Assembly (NCBI RefSeq): GCF_002379095.1
Contig: NZ_NBZV01000045.1
Coordinates: 1 to 39,886, forward strand
From: Polaromonas sp. AER18D-145
GTDB taxonomy: Bacteria; Pseudomonadota; Gammaproteobacteria; Burkholderiales; Burkholderiaceae_C
DNA: 39,886 nucleotides
Direction of reading: 5' to 3'
The translations under genes were made by a program, and so were the position numbers. Below the pieces are notes generated by a model. It was given only the letters and a program-made list of their open reading frames with translations, made no database searches and had not been told where the DNA came from. Positions 25,266 through 32,545 of this stretch are shown here, piece after piece. How positions within the stretch are numbered: position 1 is the stretch's first letter; the number at the start of each line of letters is the position of its first letter.

Positions 25266-26563
25266 GGGTGCAGTCTTTCGGGCTGGGGAGAAAATGGGGA
25301 AGGTGGAGAAAGTGGGGAGAGAGGGACACCGCTGCGCAGGACCACGCGGCGCGACGCACGCGAGGGCCAGCCCCAGGCGTCGGCGTCGCTGAAAACCACG
25401 AGGTCGGCCGCGGCGCCGACGAGGGTGGGCGCGCTGTCGGGTGTGCGGCGCAGCCAGTCGCTGCGGCACAGGCTGTCCGACCAGTCATCGAAGGGGTCCC
25501 CGAGTTGCGCGGCGAGCACACCCGCGGCCAGTGCTTCCACCGGGTCGTAACTGCCGACGCGGCAAAACGGGTCTTGCACGTTGTCGCTGGCCACCAGCAC
25601 CGGAATGCCGCGCTCGCGCGCTTCCTTGACCAGCGTCAGGCCGCGCAGCCGCGGCGTGCGGCCGGTGGCCGCGTCCTGCAGCAGCAGGTTGGTGATGGGC
25701 AAGGTGATCAGCGTGATGGGTAGCTGTGCCACCGCGTCCAGTGTGGCCAGGGCTTCGTTGTCGGGTTGCGCGGCCAGGGCGCAGGTGTGGCCGCAGACCA
25801 CGCGCCCGCTGAAACCAGTCTCGCGCACGATGGCTGCCGTGGCTGCCAGCCCGCGGGCTTCGGGGTTCAGTTCTTCGTCCACATGCAGGTCCACGTCCAG
25901 CCCGGTTTCTGCGGCGGCGATGAAAACATGGCGCAGTGCCTCGGCGTCCCAGTTGGAGCTGTGGACAAAGGCGCCCAGCACGGCATGCGCTCCAGTGGCG
26001 GCCACCCGGGCGGCCAGGCGCCGCGCCTGCGCCAGATCGGCGAACAGCGGCAGCTTGATCAGGCTGACCTGCTCCAGGTGAATGCGGCCACGCCACTCGG
26101 CCGCCAGTCCGGCCAGCACCTCCCAGGCCAGCGGGATGCCATCGGCCTCCCACCAGTCGACATGGCTGCGCAGGTGCACGCAGCCGGCCTGGTACGCCCA
26201 GTCGAGGGCGCGGCCGGCGCGCGCATGCACGTCGTCTTCGGTCCAGCCGGCGCGGTCCGTCATCATTGCGTCTATCGCTGCCAGCAGCCCGGGTTTTACT
26301 TGACCGATACGCGGCAAGGTCAAGGTTTTGTCCAGGTGGGTGTGGGCGTCCACCAGACCGGGCAGTACTGGTGCACCCTGGACATCCCAGCGTCCGCTGT
26401 CGGGTAGCGTTTCTGCCCGGTCGGTCATGGGGGCGACGCTGGTGATGCGGCCGCCGGCCAGCGTCAATTCAGCCAGTGCCGGCCCGTCTGCGCGTTTGGG
26501 CCAGGCGGGCGGCAGCAGCCAGCGCGGCAGGCGGGCGTTGACGATGGACCCGGGCGCTTTCAT
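25262..26563 (-). CDS. Amidohydrolase, cytosine deaminase-like
   Basis: This 433-residue amidohydrolase resembles the CodA branch. The metal HxH is in LPGLVDAHTHLDKTLTLP (H74, H76). HLRSHVDWWE, LDVDLHVDEELNPEA, VVCGHTCAL and ASDNVQDPFCRVGSYDPVEAL supply the later His, Glu and Asp positions. CodA-like enzymes deaminate cytosine, isocytosine, creatinine or other cyclic amidines. It is distinct from the 8-oxoguanine-deaminase-like enzyme at the far end of the cluster. The start overlaps the flavodoxin-fold gene (ATGA). The C-terminal tail is Pro/Ser-rich (SPLSPPSPFSP), possibly unstructured. Confidence 0.83.
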   Translation of the reverse strand: MKAPGSIVNARLPRWLLPPAWPKRADGPALAELTLAGGRITSVAPMTDRAETLPDSGRWDVQGAPVLPGLVDAHTHLDKTLTLPRIGQVKPGLLAAIDAMMTDRAGWTEDDVHARAGRALDWAYQAGCVHLRSHVDWWEADGIPLAWEVLAGLAAEWRGRIHLEQVSLIKLPLFADLAQARRLAARVAATGAHAVLGAFVHSSNWDAEALRHVFIAAAETGLDVDLHVDEELNPEARGLAATAAIVRETGFSGRVVCGHTCALAAQPDNEALATLDAVAQLPITLITLPITNLLLQDAATGRTPRLRGLTLVKEARERGIPVLVASDNVQDPFCRVGSYDPVEALAAGVLAAQLGDPFDDWSDSLCRSDWLRRTPDSAPTLVGAAADLVVFSDADAWGWPSRASRRVVLRSGVPLSPLSPPSPFSPQPERLHP

Positions 26564-27147
26564 GCAAACCTTGCCATGGCCTGGCCGACCCGCTGCAGGA
26601 AACGCTTCAGGCGCGGTTCGGTGGCCACGTTCATGTGGTAGTACGCATGGAAGTCCACGCGCGCTGCGTTGCCGGTCAGGCGCAGCATGTAGCGCGTGAT
26701 CATCTTGCGCGGCGGGTCGCCCATGTACCAGGCCACCCAGCGCGGCCGGCCATAGGTGACCACGGCCGAGATGCGCTTGATGTGGGTGAGCATGGGTTTG
26801 ACATTGGCCGGGTCGCTGAGGTCGAAGGCTACGCCGGGCATGAAGAGGCGGTCGAAATAACCCTTGAGCATGGCCGGCAGGCCGAAACACCAGGTGGGGA
26901 AGCAGAAGACGATGGCCTCGGCCTGGCGCAGCCTGTCCACATGCGCCGCCAGCGGCAACTGGTTGGACGGCACGTCGTGGTAGCCCAGGCGCTCCTCGCG
27001 CGAGAGCACCGGGTTGAAACCCTCGGCGTACAGGTCGCAGTCATCCACCGTGTGGCCGGCGGCCAGCAGATTGGCCACCACTTCCTTGTGCAGCGCGGCA
27101 TGAAAACTGGTTTCCACCGGGTGGCAATAAACGACGAGGACATGCAT
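26560..27147 (-). CDS. NAD(P)H-dependent oxidoreductase, flavodoxin-like fold (NQO1/KefF type)
   Basis: This is a 195-residue flavodoxin-fold quinone reductase-like protein. MHVLVVYCHPVETSFHAAL is the FMN/FAD phosphate loop, and AEAIVFCFPTWCFGLPAMLKGYFDRLF is the diagnostic central segment. It is the first structural gene after the operator, so it is most tightly tied to the regulator. It might reduce a flavin or quinone intermediate. Whether it feeds electrons to the Rieske oxygenases is speculation, because these normally need a 2Fe-2S reductase. The ATG at 27147 replaces a TTG upstream that falls inside the operator. Confidence 0.83.
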   Translation of the reverse strand: MHVLVVYCHPVETSFHAALHKEVVANLLAAGHTVDDCDLYAEGFNPVLSREERLGYHDVPSNQLPLAAHVDRLRQAEAIVFCFPTWCFGLPAMLKGYFDRLFMPGVAFDLSDPANVKPMLTHIKRISAVVTYGRPRWVAWYMGDPPRKMITRYMLRLTGNAARVDFHAYYHMNVATEPRLKRFLQRVGQAMARFA

Positions 27148-27275
27148 CAGGTACGGCCGGCAGGCCCCCGCTGGACAAGAAGAGAAGGGGTGTGCACCGG
27201 CGGCGTGATGTGTGCACCATCTGCGTGCACTGCCGTGGGCTGGAGGAGGGGGGAAGGGCGGGAGGTATTCAATTT

Positions 27276-27330
27276 TGACCAATCAATCTGATCGATTGGT
27301 CAGGAATACGCAAAGCTTGTGCCAGGTCAA
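27276..27330 (-). promoter_or_regulatory. Promoter and 27-bp palindromic operator of the catabolic operon
   Basis: Read on the minus strand: -35 TTGACC (27330-27325), a 16-base spacer, -10 TATTCC (27308-27303). Directly after it lies a 27-base palindrome (27276-27302) with arms TGACCAATCAATC and GATCGATTGGTCA around a central T; 12 of 13 pairs match. The outer half-sites TTGACCA / TGGTCA are those of the E. coli RutR box as I recall it, but with a longer spacer. It would cover the start of transcription, so repression by the upstream RutR-like protein is the natural reading. Confidence 0.7.
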
Positions 27331-27364
27331 AGACCGGCGGGGCCGCCGGGTGTCAGGAAAAGTG

Positions 27365-28036
27365 TCAGGATGGCTTGATGCCGCAGCCGCGCAGGATGAG
27401 CGTGGTGAGTTCCTTCACCAGGGTGTCACGGTCTGGCATCCAGTCGGCCTGGGCCGGTTTGATCAGCTGCTGCACCTGCAGGGCCGAGTCCGCGTAAAAC
27501 TGTGTCATGGCCCAGATGCTCATCAGCAGCGTGTACGGGTCCACCGGTTTCATCAGGCCGCGGGCGATCCAGCCTTTGATGATGTTGACCTTCTCGCGTG
27601 TGTGTTTGCGCGAGTCCGGCCAGAATTTCTCCAGATTGCGGCCGCCGTCGAGCACCTCGCGGGTGAAGATGCGCGAGACCTCGGGCTTGTCGAAAGCGAG
27701 GTGGATTTTCGAGCGGATGTAGCCGCCCAGCACCTTGCCGGGGTCGGCCGCGCTGGCGTCGAACATGCCTTTCCAGTCGGAGATCACCGACATCAGCAGT
27801 TCTTCGTAGAGTTCTTCCTTGCCCTTGATGTAGTAGTGCAGCTGCGGCTTGGTCAGGCCGGCGCGCGCGGCGATGGCTTGCGTCGAGGTGCCCTTGAGGC
27901 CGTTTTCACTGAACTCGGCAATCGCCGCGATGCGAATCGCGGCCATGATTCTTTCCCGGCTCTGGCGCGCATTGCGCGGGATTTTTTCGGAATCGGCGGC
28001 GGTGGATTTCGCCGCTTTCAGGGAGGCCGGCTTCAT
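27365..28036 (-). CDS. RutR-like TetR family transcriptional regulator
   Basis: This is a 223-residue TetR protein. The helix-turn-helix is IAEFSENGLKGTSTQAIAARAGLTKPQLHYYIKGKEELYEELL (residues about 38-80, given as overlapping pieces). The C-terminal half, WIARGLMKPVDPYTLLMSIWAMTQFYADSALQVQQL, matches the corresponding part of E. coli RutR, the uracil-sensing regulator of pyrimidine degradation, from memory. It is transcribed with the catabolic genes and stands immediately before the palindromic operator. A pyrimidine or related heterocycle as inducer is likely but not shown. It is the first gene of the minus-strand cluster. Confidence 0.86.
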   Translation of the reverse strand: MKPASLKAAKSTAADSEKIPRNARQSRERIMAAIRIAAIAEFSENGLKGTSTQAIAARAGLTKPQLHYYIKGKEELYEELLMSVISDWKGMFDASAADPGKVLGGYIRSKIHLAFDKPEVSRIFTREVLDGGRNLEKFWPDSRKHTREKVNIIKGWIARGLMKPVDPYTLLMSIWAMTQFYADSALQVQQLIKPAQADWMPDRDTLVKELTTLILRGCGIKPS

Positions 28037-28148
28037 CGGTTGGGTGCGACTTTCTGCTGCTGAATAAGCGAGGTCATCCTAGCAGATGGGGTTGGGTGTG
28101 GTTTCAGTTCCGCGGGCCGGGTGCTTGGCCCTGATTGGGAGTTATGAA

Positions 28149-28206
28149 TAAAAATGGATGCTAGCCCTTGCCCGGGAAGCGGAGATAGCTATTGAATTGA
28201 TAGCGT
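28149..28206 (+). repeat. Dispersed 55-nt two-hairpin repeat, copy E
   Basis: TAGCCCTTGCCCGGGAAGCG and AGCTATTGAATTGATAGCG follow the family order, with a diverged middle. It lies 113 bases upstream of the RutR-like gene, on the edge of the gene-free stretch. Confidence 0.5.
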
Positions 28207-28757
28207 TGTAACGCGCCGTTCGGGCTGAGCTTGTTGAAGCCTGTGCAAGCTTGAACATTGTTGGAGCTTCCACCAAGCCGGGACTCGCCCCGGCGGGCGA
28301 CTTACTTTTCTTTGCTTCGCCAAAGAAACCTAAGGAAAAGAAAGGCGACCCGATGGGCTGGGTCCCTCCGCTTCGCTGCGGGCAACCTCCGGTGCTCGCC
28401 GAAAGCGGGGTCGAGCTCGAACTCGCTTCGCTCAGACAATCGCTCGCCCTGATCCGCTTTCAGCTGCGCTCCTCGGCCCAGCCCGACGGGTGGGCAAACG
28501 CAGACAAATACCAAACGCCAAATGCGGGGAGACATAACGCGCGTAGCGCGTCATGTCGGAGTCAAGCGTCCGTCATGTTTGCACGAGAGCGCAGCACACG
28601 CGGCCAAATGAAGTCCCCCTCCATCGCCCAGCGGGGCGAGGGAGGGGTTAGGGGTGGGAGTGGGGAGTTGCGTCTACTGTCCCGGGCGAACCGGAAACGC
28701 AGCGTGATGCCGGTGATCCCCGGTCCGGGGTGCCAGGACACCAGTGATGCAATGCAA
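28207..28757 (+). other. Gene-free stretch with repeat-like hairpins
   Basis: Between the RutR-like gene and gloA there are about 720 bases with no convincing gene. At 28307-28328 a stem TTTCTTTG / CAAAGAAA with loop CTTCGC lies within a pyrimidine- then purine-rich segment, followed by GGCGACCCGATGGGCTGGG. At 28611-28655 there is CCCTCC-ATCGCCCAGCGGGGCGA-GGGAGGGG, another hairpin. I recall both as types dispersed between genes in proteobacteria. The plus-strand frame open through here continues into the transglutaminase gene, but its translation has no domain and unlike composition. Confidence 0.5.
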
Positions 28758-29171
28758 TCAGCGCAGCCCCGCACCACCCGTATCGTTCTTGCGCTCAATC
28801 AACTCGATCTTGTAGCCATCCGGATCAGTCACAAAAGCAATCACCGTGGTGCCGCCCTTGACCGGCCCGGCCTCGCGCGTCACGTTGCCGCCGGCTGCCT
28901 TGATCTTTTCGCAGGCGGCGTAGGCATCGGGCACGCCCAGTGCGATGTGGCCGTAGGCCGTGCCCATCTCGTAACTGTCGGTGCCCCAGTTCCAGGTCAG
29001 CTCGATCTCGGCCTGGCCCGGGTTGCCGCCTTCGTAGCCGACAAAGGCCAGACTGTATTTGTAGTCCGGATTTTCCGACGTGCGCAGCAGCGTCATGCCG
29101 AGTACCTGGGTGTAGAAATCAATCGAGCGTTGCAGGTTGCCAACGCGCAGCATGGTGTGCAGGAGTCTCAT
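28758..29171 (-). CDS. gloA: Lactoylglutathione lyase (glyoxalase I)
   Basis: This 137-residue metalloenzyme turns the hemithioacetal of methylglyoxal and glutathione into S-lactoylglutathione. Metal ligands of the E. coli type are in place: H5 ([10 protein letters not shown]), E57 ([10 protein letters not shown]), H75 (YGHIALGV) and E123 (GYKIELIER). The short form without the yeast/human insertions suggests the nickel/cobalt-dependent class. The ATG at 29171 is chosen over the longer frame because [13 protein letters not shown] is the family start and AAGGAAG lies upstream. It is divergent from the transglutaminase-like gene. Confidence 0.94.
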   Translation of the reverse strand: MRLLHTMLRVGNLQRSIDFYTQVLGMTLLRTSENPDYKYSLAFVGYEGGNPGQAEIELTWNWGTDSYEMGTAYGHIALGVPDAYAACEKIKAAGGNVTREAGPVKGGTTVIAFVTDPDGYKIELIERKNDTGGAGLR

Positions 29172-29297
29172 CGTGTCTCGCTTCCTTGTGAACAGATGTT
29201 GGCATTGTCCGGCAATCCCGAACACCCGGCGCCACTGCGGGCAATGGACGGTCGCCGGGGCGGCATAATGGCCGGCAATTCATCGCACCTCCCATAC

Positions 29298-30044
29298 ATG
29301 CCCCTGTCTTCCCCGACCGATCAACCCCAGGACTGGCTGTGCTCCACCCGCCTGCTCGATCTTGATGATCCCAAACTCCGTATCCAGGCCATGCGCATCA
29401 CGCAGCTGGCGACCACGGAAACCCGGAAAGCGGTGGCCCTTCATGACTTCGTCAAGTCGCTGCCTTTTGGCTGCGTGGCCGGTTTTGACCATGTGCCGGC
29501 GGCGGCCGTTCTCAAGGCCGGGCGTGGCGACTGCCACACCAAGGGCACGCTGTTGGTGGCCATGCTGCGCTCGGTCGGCGTGCCCGCCCGGCTGCGTTTC
29601 GTGACCCTCTCCAGCGGGTTCCTCAAGGGCATCATCGATGTGCCGCAGAGCACCATCACCCATGCCGTGGCGGAGGTGTACCTCGATGGCCGCTGGATAC
29701 AGACCGACACCTATGTGACGGACTCCCTGCTGGAGGCGCAGGCCGCACAGTTGCTGAGCCAGACCGGCTGCCTGGTGGGCTATGGCATCCACGTCCGGGG
29801 TCTGCATTTCTGGGATGGCCGGCATGCCGCGCACGCACAGTACAGCGTCTCCGACCCGGCCAGCCTGCCGCTGCATGACTGGGGCGTGGCGCACGACCCC
29901 GAGCATTTCTACAGCAGCAAGGACCATGCGGAGCTGGCGCTCGGCTGGCTGACGCGCGCCAAATGGATGCTCGCCGCCGCGCTGGTGAACCGGCGTGTGG
30001 AGCAGGTCCGGACCCAGCCCAGGGCGGCGGGGCAGCCCGTCTAG
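29298..30044 (+). CDS. Transglutaminase-like cysteine peptidase-fold protein
   Basis: This is a 248-residue soluble protein with a transglutaminase core. The catalytic Cys is in AGRGDCHTKGTLLVAMLRSVGVPARLR, the His in ITHAVAEVYLDGRW and the Asp in IQTDTYV, the usual Cys-His-Asp order. Bacterial members are mostly of unknown role (peptide or amide hydrolysis, crosslinking). I chose the ATG at 29298 (MPLSSPTDQPQDW). The in-frame ATG at 29268 is possible; neither has a good ribosome site. It has no signal peptide, so it is probably cytoplasmic. Confidence 0.8.
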   Translation: MPLSSPTDQPQDWLCSTRLLDLDDPKLRIQAMRITQLATTETRKAVALHDFVKSLPFGCVAGFDHVPAAAVLKAGRGDCHTKGTLLVAMLRSVGVPARLRFVTLSSGFLKGIIDVPQSTITHAVAEVYLDGRWIQTDTYVTDSLLEAQAAQLLSQTGCLVGYGIHVRGLHFWDGRHAAHAQYSVSDPASLPLHDWGVAHDPEHFYSSKDHAELALGWLTRAKWMLAAALVNRRVEQVRTQPRAAGQPV

Positions 30045-30066
30045 GAAAACCTTCTCGTCCGAGGGG

Positions 30067-30621
30067 TCAGGCTGCTTTTGGCAGCGGCACCTCGAACACC
30101 AGGCAGGTGGTGGTGGCGTGGGCATACAGCTTGCCGTCCGGCCCGACGATGCGGGCTTCGGCGGTGGCCATTTGCCGGCCGCAGTGGATGACCGTGCCGA
30201 TGGCCCGCAGCGGCCCGGTTTTGTGCGATGCCGCCCGCACGATGTTGACACCGAGTTCCGCCGTTGTGTAGGCGCGGCCCGCCGGCATCATGGTGTGCAC
30301 GGCGCAGCCCAGCGCCGAGTCCAGCAGCGTGGCGTACCAGCCGCCGTGCACCGTGCCCAGCGGGTTGTAATGCTTGAGCTGCGGCGTGCCCTGGAAAACG
30401 GCTTTGCCGGGGCCGACCTCCACCAGCGAAAAATCCAGCGTGTCGGCAATGTGGGGAAAGGGCAGCTCGCCGGCCAGCATGGCCTGCATGATTTCCAGCC
30501 CGGTCTTGCCGGCCACCATGGACGGGTGGGTCAGGCCCGGTTTGCCGCCACCGGCCAGCATGCGTTCGACGACGGCGCTGCGTTCTTCATTCCATAACGC
30601 CAATGTTTCTTCCGGGGTCAT
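30067..30621 (-). CDS. PaaI family hotdog-fold thioesterase
   Basis: This 184-residue acyl-CoA thioesterase-like protein has the hotdog signature NPLGTVHGGWYATLLDSALGCAVHTMMPAG, followed by AYTTAELGVNIVRAA and HCGRQMATAEARIVGPDGKLYAHATTTCLVF. The roughly 45-residue N-terminal extension before the hotdog domain is longer than in minimal PaaI. The substrate thioester is not known. It is divergent from the MarR gene and shares a 48-base intergenic region containing a perfect palindrome, so MarR control in both directions is plausible. Confidence 0.85.
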   Translation of the reverse strand: MTPEETLALWNEERSAVVERMLAGGGKPGLTHPSMVAGKTGLEIMQAMLAGELPFPHIADTLDFSLVEVGPGKAVFQGTPQLKHYNPLGTVHGGWYATLLDSALGCAVHTMMPAGRAYTTAELGVNIVRAASHKTGPLRAIGTVIHCGRQMATAEARIVGPDGKLYAHATTTCLVFEVPLPKAA

Positions 30622-30635
30622 TGCTTCTCCTTTGA

Positions 30636-30663
30636 TTGCATCTGCAATAATTGCAGCTACAAT
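30636..30663 (+). promoter_or_regulatory. marR-type promoter and operator between divergent genes
   Basis: -35 TTGCAT (30636-30641), a 16-base spacer and -10 TACAAT (30658-30663) place the start of transcription about on the A of the MarR start codon (30670), which predicts a leaderless message. The perfect palindrome CTGCAATAATTGCAG (30642-30656) exactly fills the spacer, as an autorepressor site would. A second, overlapping pair ATAATTG / CAATTAT ends at 30666. Confidence 0.6.
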
Positions 30664-30669
30664 TATCGC

Positions 30670-31155
30670 ATGTCCAAAAAAACCGATGCCGCCACCCAGG
30701 CCGAACTCAAAGCCCTGGGCTGCACCAACCTGAAGCTGCGCCAGCTGATGCGGCGCGTTGCCACGTATTACGACCTCGAGATGGCGAAGGCGGGCCTGAA
30801 GACCACACAGTATTCGCTGTTGTCCCATGTCGTCAAACTCGGCCCCCTGCGTCCCGGCGAGCTGGCGCAAAGCATGAAGGTCAGCGCCTCCACCCTGACG
30901 CGCAATCTCAAACCCCTGATCGATGCCGGCTGGATCGAACTGGCCGCCGGCACCGATGCGCGCAGCCGCAGTGTGGCCATCACGCCGGCCGGCCGAGCCA
31001 AACGCGAGGAGGCCCGCCATCGCTGGAAGGTGGCCCAGGAGGGCCTGAACCAGCTGCTGGGCGCGGAACGCGTGCTGGCGCTGCATGGCCTGATCAATGA
31101 GTCGCTGGAACTGCTCTCCCCCATTGAAACCGGATCTGGAGCCGATGATGAATAA
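30670..31155 (+). CDS. MarR family transcriptional regulator
   Basis: This 161-residue winged-helix protein has LRQLMRRVATYYDLEMAKAGLKTTQYSLLSHV at the front, the recognition region LRPGELAQSMKVSASTLTRNLKPLIDAGWIE, and the wing GTDARSRSVAITPAGRAKREEA. It starts two bases inside or at the predicted transcription start, and it overlaps the following MFS gene by eight bases (the ATG at 31148 lies before the TAA at 31153). It most likely represses itself, the MFS exporter and perhaps the divergent thioesterase, and responds to a small aromatic or acid ligand. Confidence 0.9.
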   Translation: MSKKTDAATQAELKALGCTNLKLRQLMRRVATYYDLEMAKAGLKTTQYSLLSHVVKLGPLRPGELAQSMKVSASTLTRNLKPLIDAGWIELAAGTDARSRSVAITPAGRAKREEARHRWKVAQEGLNQLLGAERVLALHGLINESLELLSPIETGSGADDE

Positions 31156-32407
31156 GCCTTCCCCTTCCTCTTCTTCCTCATCTGCCCGGCGGCATGTCGC
31201 GCTGTGGCTGGTGCTGCTGGCCGCGGCCGGCACCTTTGCGCTGACCATGGGTGTGCGCCAGACCATGGGCCTGTTTCTGTCGGCGCTCAATACCTCGACC
31301 GCGCTGGGCATAGGCAGCATCAGCCTGGCTTTCGCCTTCGGCCAGTTGTGGTGGGGGTTGACCCAGCCCTTTGCCGGCGCCGTGGCCGACCGCATCGGCA
31401 CCGGCCGCGTGATTTTCCTGGGGGTGTTGCTGGTGGCCGCGGGCACCATCCTCACGCCGCTGATGACCAGCACGGCGGGCCTGATTTTTGCCATTGGCGT
31501 GCTCGCCGCGGGTGGTGCCGGCATGGCGGGTCCGTCGGTGCTGATGGCGGCAACCGCACGCCTGGTACCGCTGGAAAAACGCGGCTTCGCCAGCGGCATC
31601 GTCAATGCGGGCGGCTCCTTCGGCCAGTTTGCGATGGCGCCCATCGCGATTGGCCTGACGGCGGCCGTTGGCTGGGCCAACGCGATGCAGTGGCTGGGTG
31701 TGCTGATCTTGCTGGCGCTGCCGGCGGTGTGGGTGCTCCAGGGCAACTCGAACGTCCTGGCGGCGCAGGCCGCGGCAGCCTCCGGCCAGAAAGCGCTGAG
31801 CGCCCGCCAGGCCATCCGCCAGGCGCTGGCCACGCCCAGTTACCGTTACCTGAGCCTGGGTTTTTTCGTCTGCGGATTCCACGTCGCCTTTCTGGCGACG
31901 CATTTGCCGGGTGTGGTGGCCGCCTGCGGCCTGCCGCCGGAAATCGGCGGCTGGGCGCTGGCCATGATCGGCCTGTTCAACATCGTCGGCAGCCTGGCCA
32001 TGGGCTGGGCCGTGGGCCGCTGGCGCATGAAGTCGCTGCTGGCGCTGCTGTACGCGACGCGCGGCCTGGCGGTGCTGATCTTTCTGCTGGCGCCGAAAAC
32101 ACCAGCCGTGATGCTGGTGTTTGCCGCCGTCATGGGCGTGACCTTTCTCTCGACGGTGCCGCCGACGGCGGGCCTGGTGGCCAAGATGTTCGGCACGGCG
32201 AACATGGCCATGCTGTTCGGCATCGTGATGCTGGCGCACCAGATCGGCGGCTTCTTCGGCGCCTTCCTCGGCGGTTATGTGTTCCAGGCGACGGGCAGTT
32301 ACGACTGGGTCTGGTACATCGACATCGTGCTGGCCGCGGGTGCCGCACTGGTGAACCTGCCGATCCGCGAGGCGTTGGTGCCGCGTCAAATGAAAGCGGC
32401 AACATGA
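31148..32407 (+). CDS. MFS transporter
   Basis: This is a 419-residue major facilitator with about 12 membrane segments. It has a Ser-rich cytoplasmic start (NKPSPSSSSSSARR), AGAVADRIGTGRVIFLG as the loop 2-3 signature, and a second half beginning near SYRYLSLGFFVCGFHVAFLATHLP. It resembles the oxalate/formate-antiporter-like and monocarboxylate-like branch. Direction and substrate are unknown. GGAG lies six bases before the ATG at 31148; the ATG three bases earlier is a weaker alternative. It is translationally coupled to marR. Confidence 0.88.
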   Translation: MNKPSPSSSSSSARRHVALWLVLLAAAGTFALTMGVRQTMGLFLSALNTSTALGIGSISLAFAFGQLWWGLTQPFAGAVADRIGTGRVIFLGVLLVAAGTILTPLMTSTAGLIFAIGVLAAGGAGMAGPSVLMAATARLVPLEKRGFASGIVNAGGSFGQFAMAPIAIGLTAAVGWANAMQWLGVLILLALPAVWVLQGNSNVLAAQAAAASGQKALSARQAIRQALATPSYRYLSLGFFVCGFHVAFLATHLPGVVAACGLPPEIGGWALAMIGLFNIVGSLAMGWAVGRWRMKSLLALLYATRGLAVLIFLLAPKTPAVMLVFAAVMGVTFLSTVPPTAGLVAKMFGTANMAMLFGIVMLAHQIGGFFGAFLGGYVFQATGSYDWVWYIDIVLAAGAALVNLPIREALVPRQMKAAT

Positions 32408-32451
32408 AATTGCTCCATGTTCCGAGTGCAGTGGCGGGTATTTTCAAGGTG

Positions 32452-32542
32452 GGGCCGCGGATCTGGCTTTGCCAGTCCGCAGGCGCAGCGGCCCCTTTTT
32501 CAGTGCAAGGGGCAGGGCGCTGCCGCAGGCCCGAAGTGAGCA
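32452..32542 (-). repeat. Dispersed repeat family 2, copy 2
   Basis: In reverse complement it matches 1198-1290 block for block (TCACTTCGGGCCTGCGGCAG, CTGCCCCTTGCACTGAAA, GGGGCCGCTGCGCCTGCGG, GGCAAAGCC). It lies between the MFS and MATE genes and runs to within three bases of the MATE start codon. Confidence 0.6.
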
Positions 32543-32545
32543 ACC

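Noticed and set aside
28251..29267. The long N-terminal extension of the plus-strand frame that ends in the transglutaminase gene
   Set aside because: It runs through non-coding hairpin modules and antisense to gloA. The transglutaminase domain begins only after the ATG at 29298 (or 29268).
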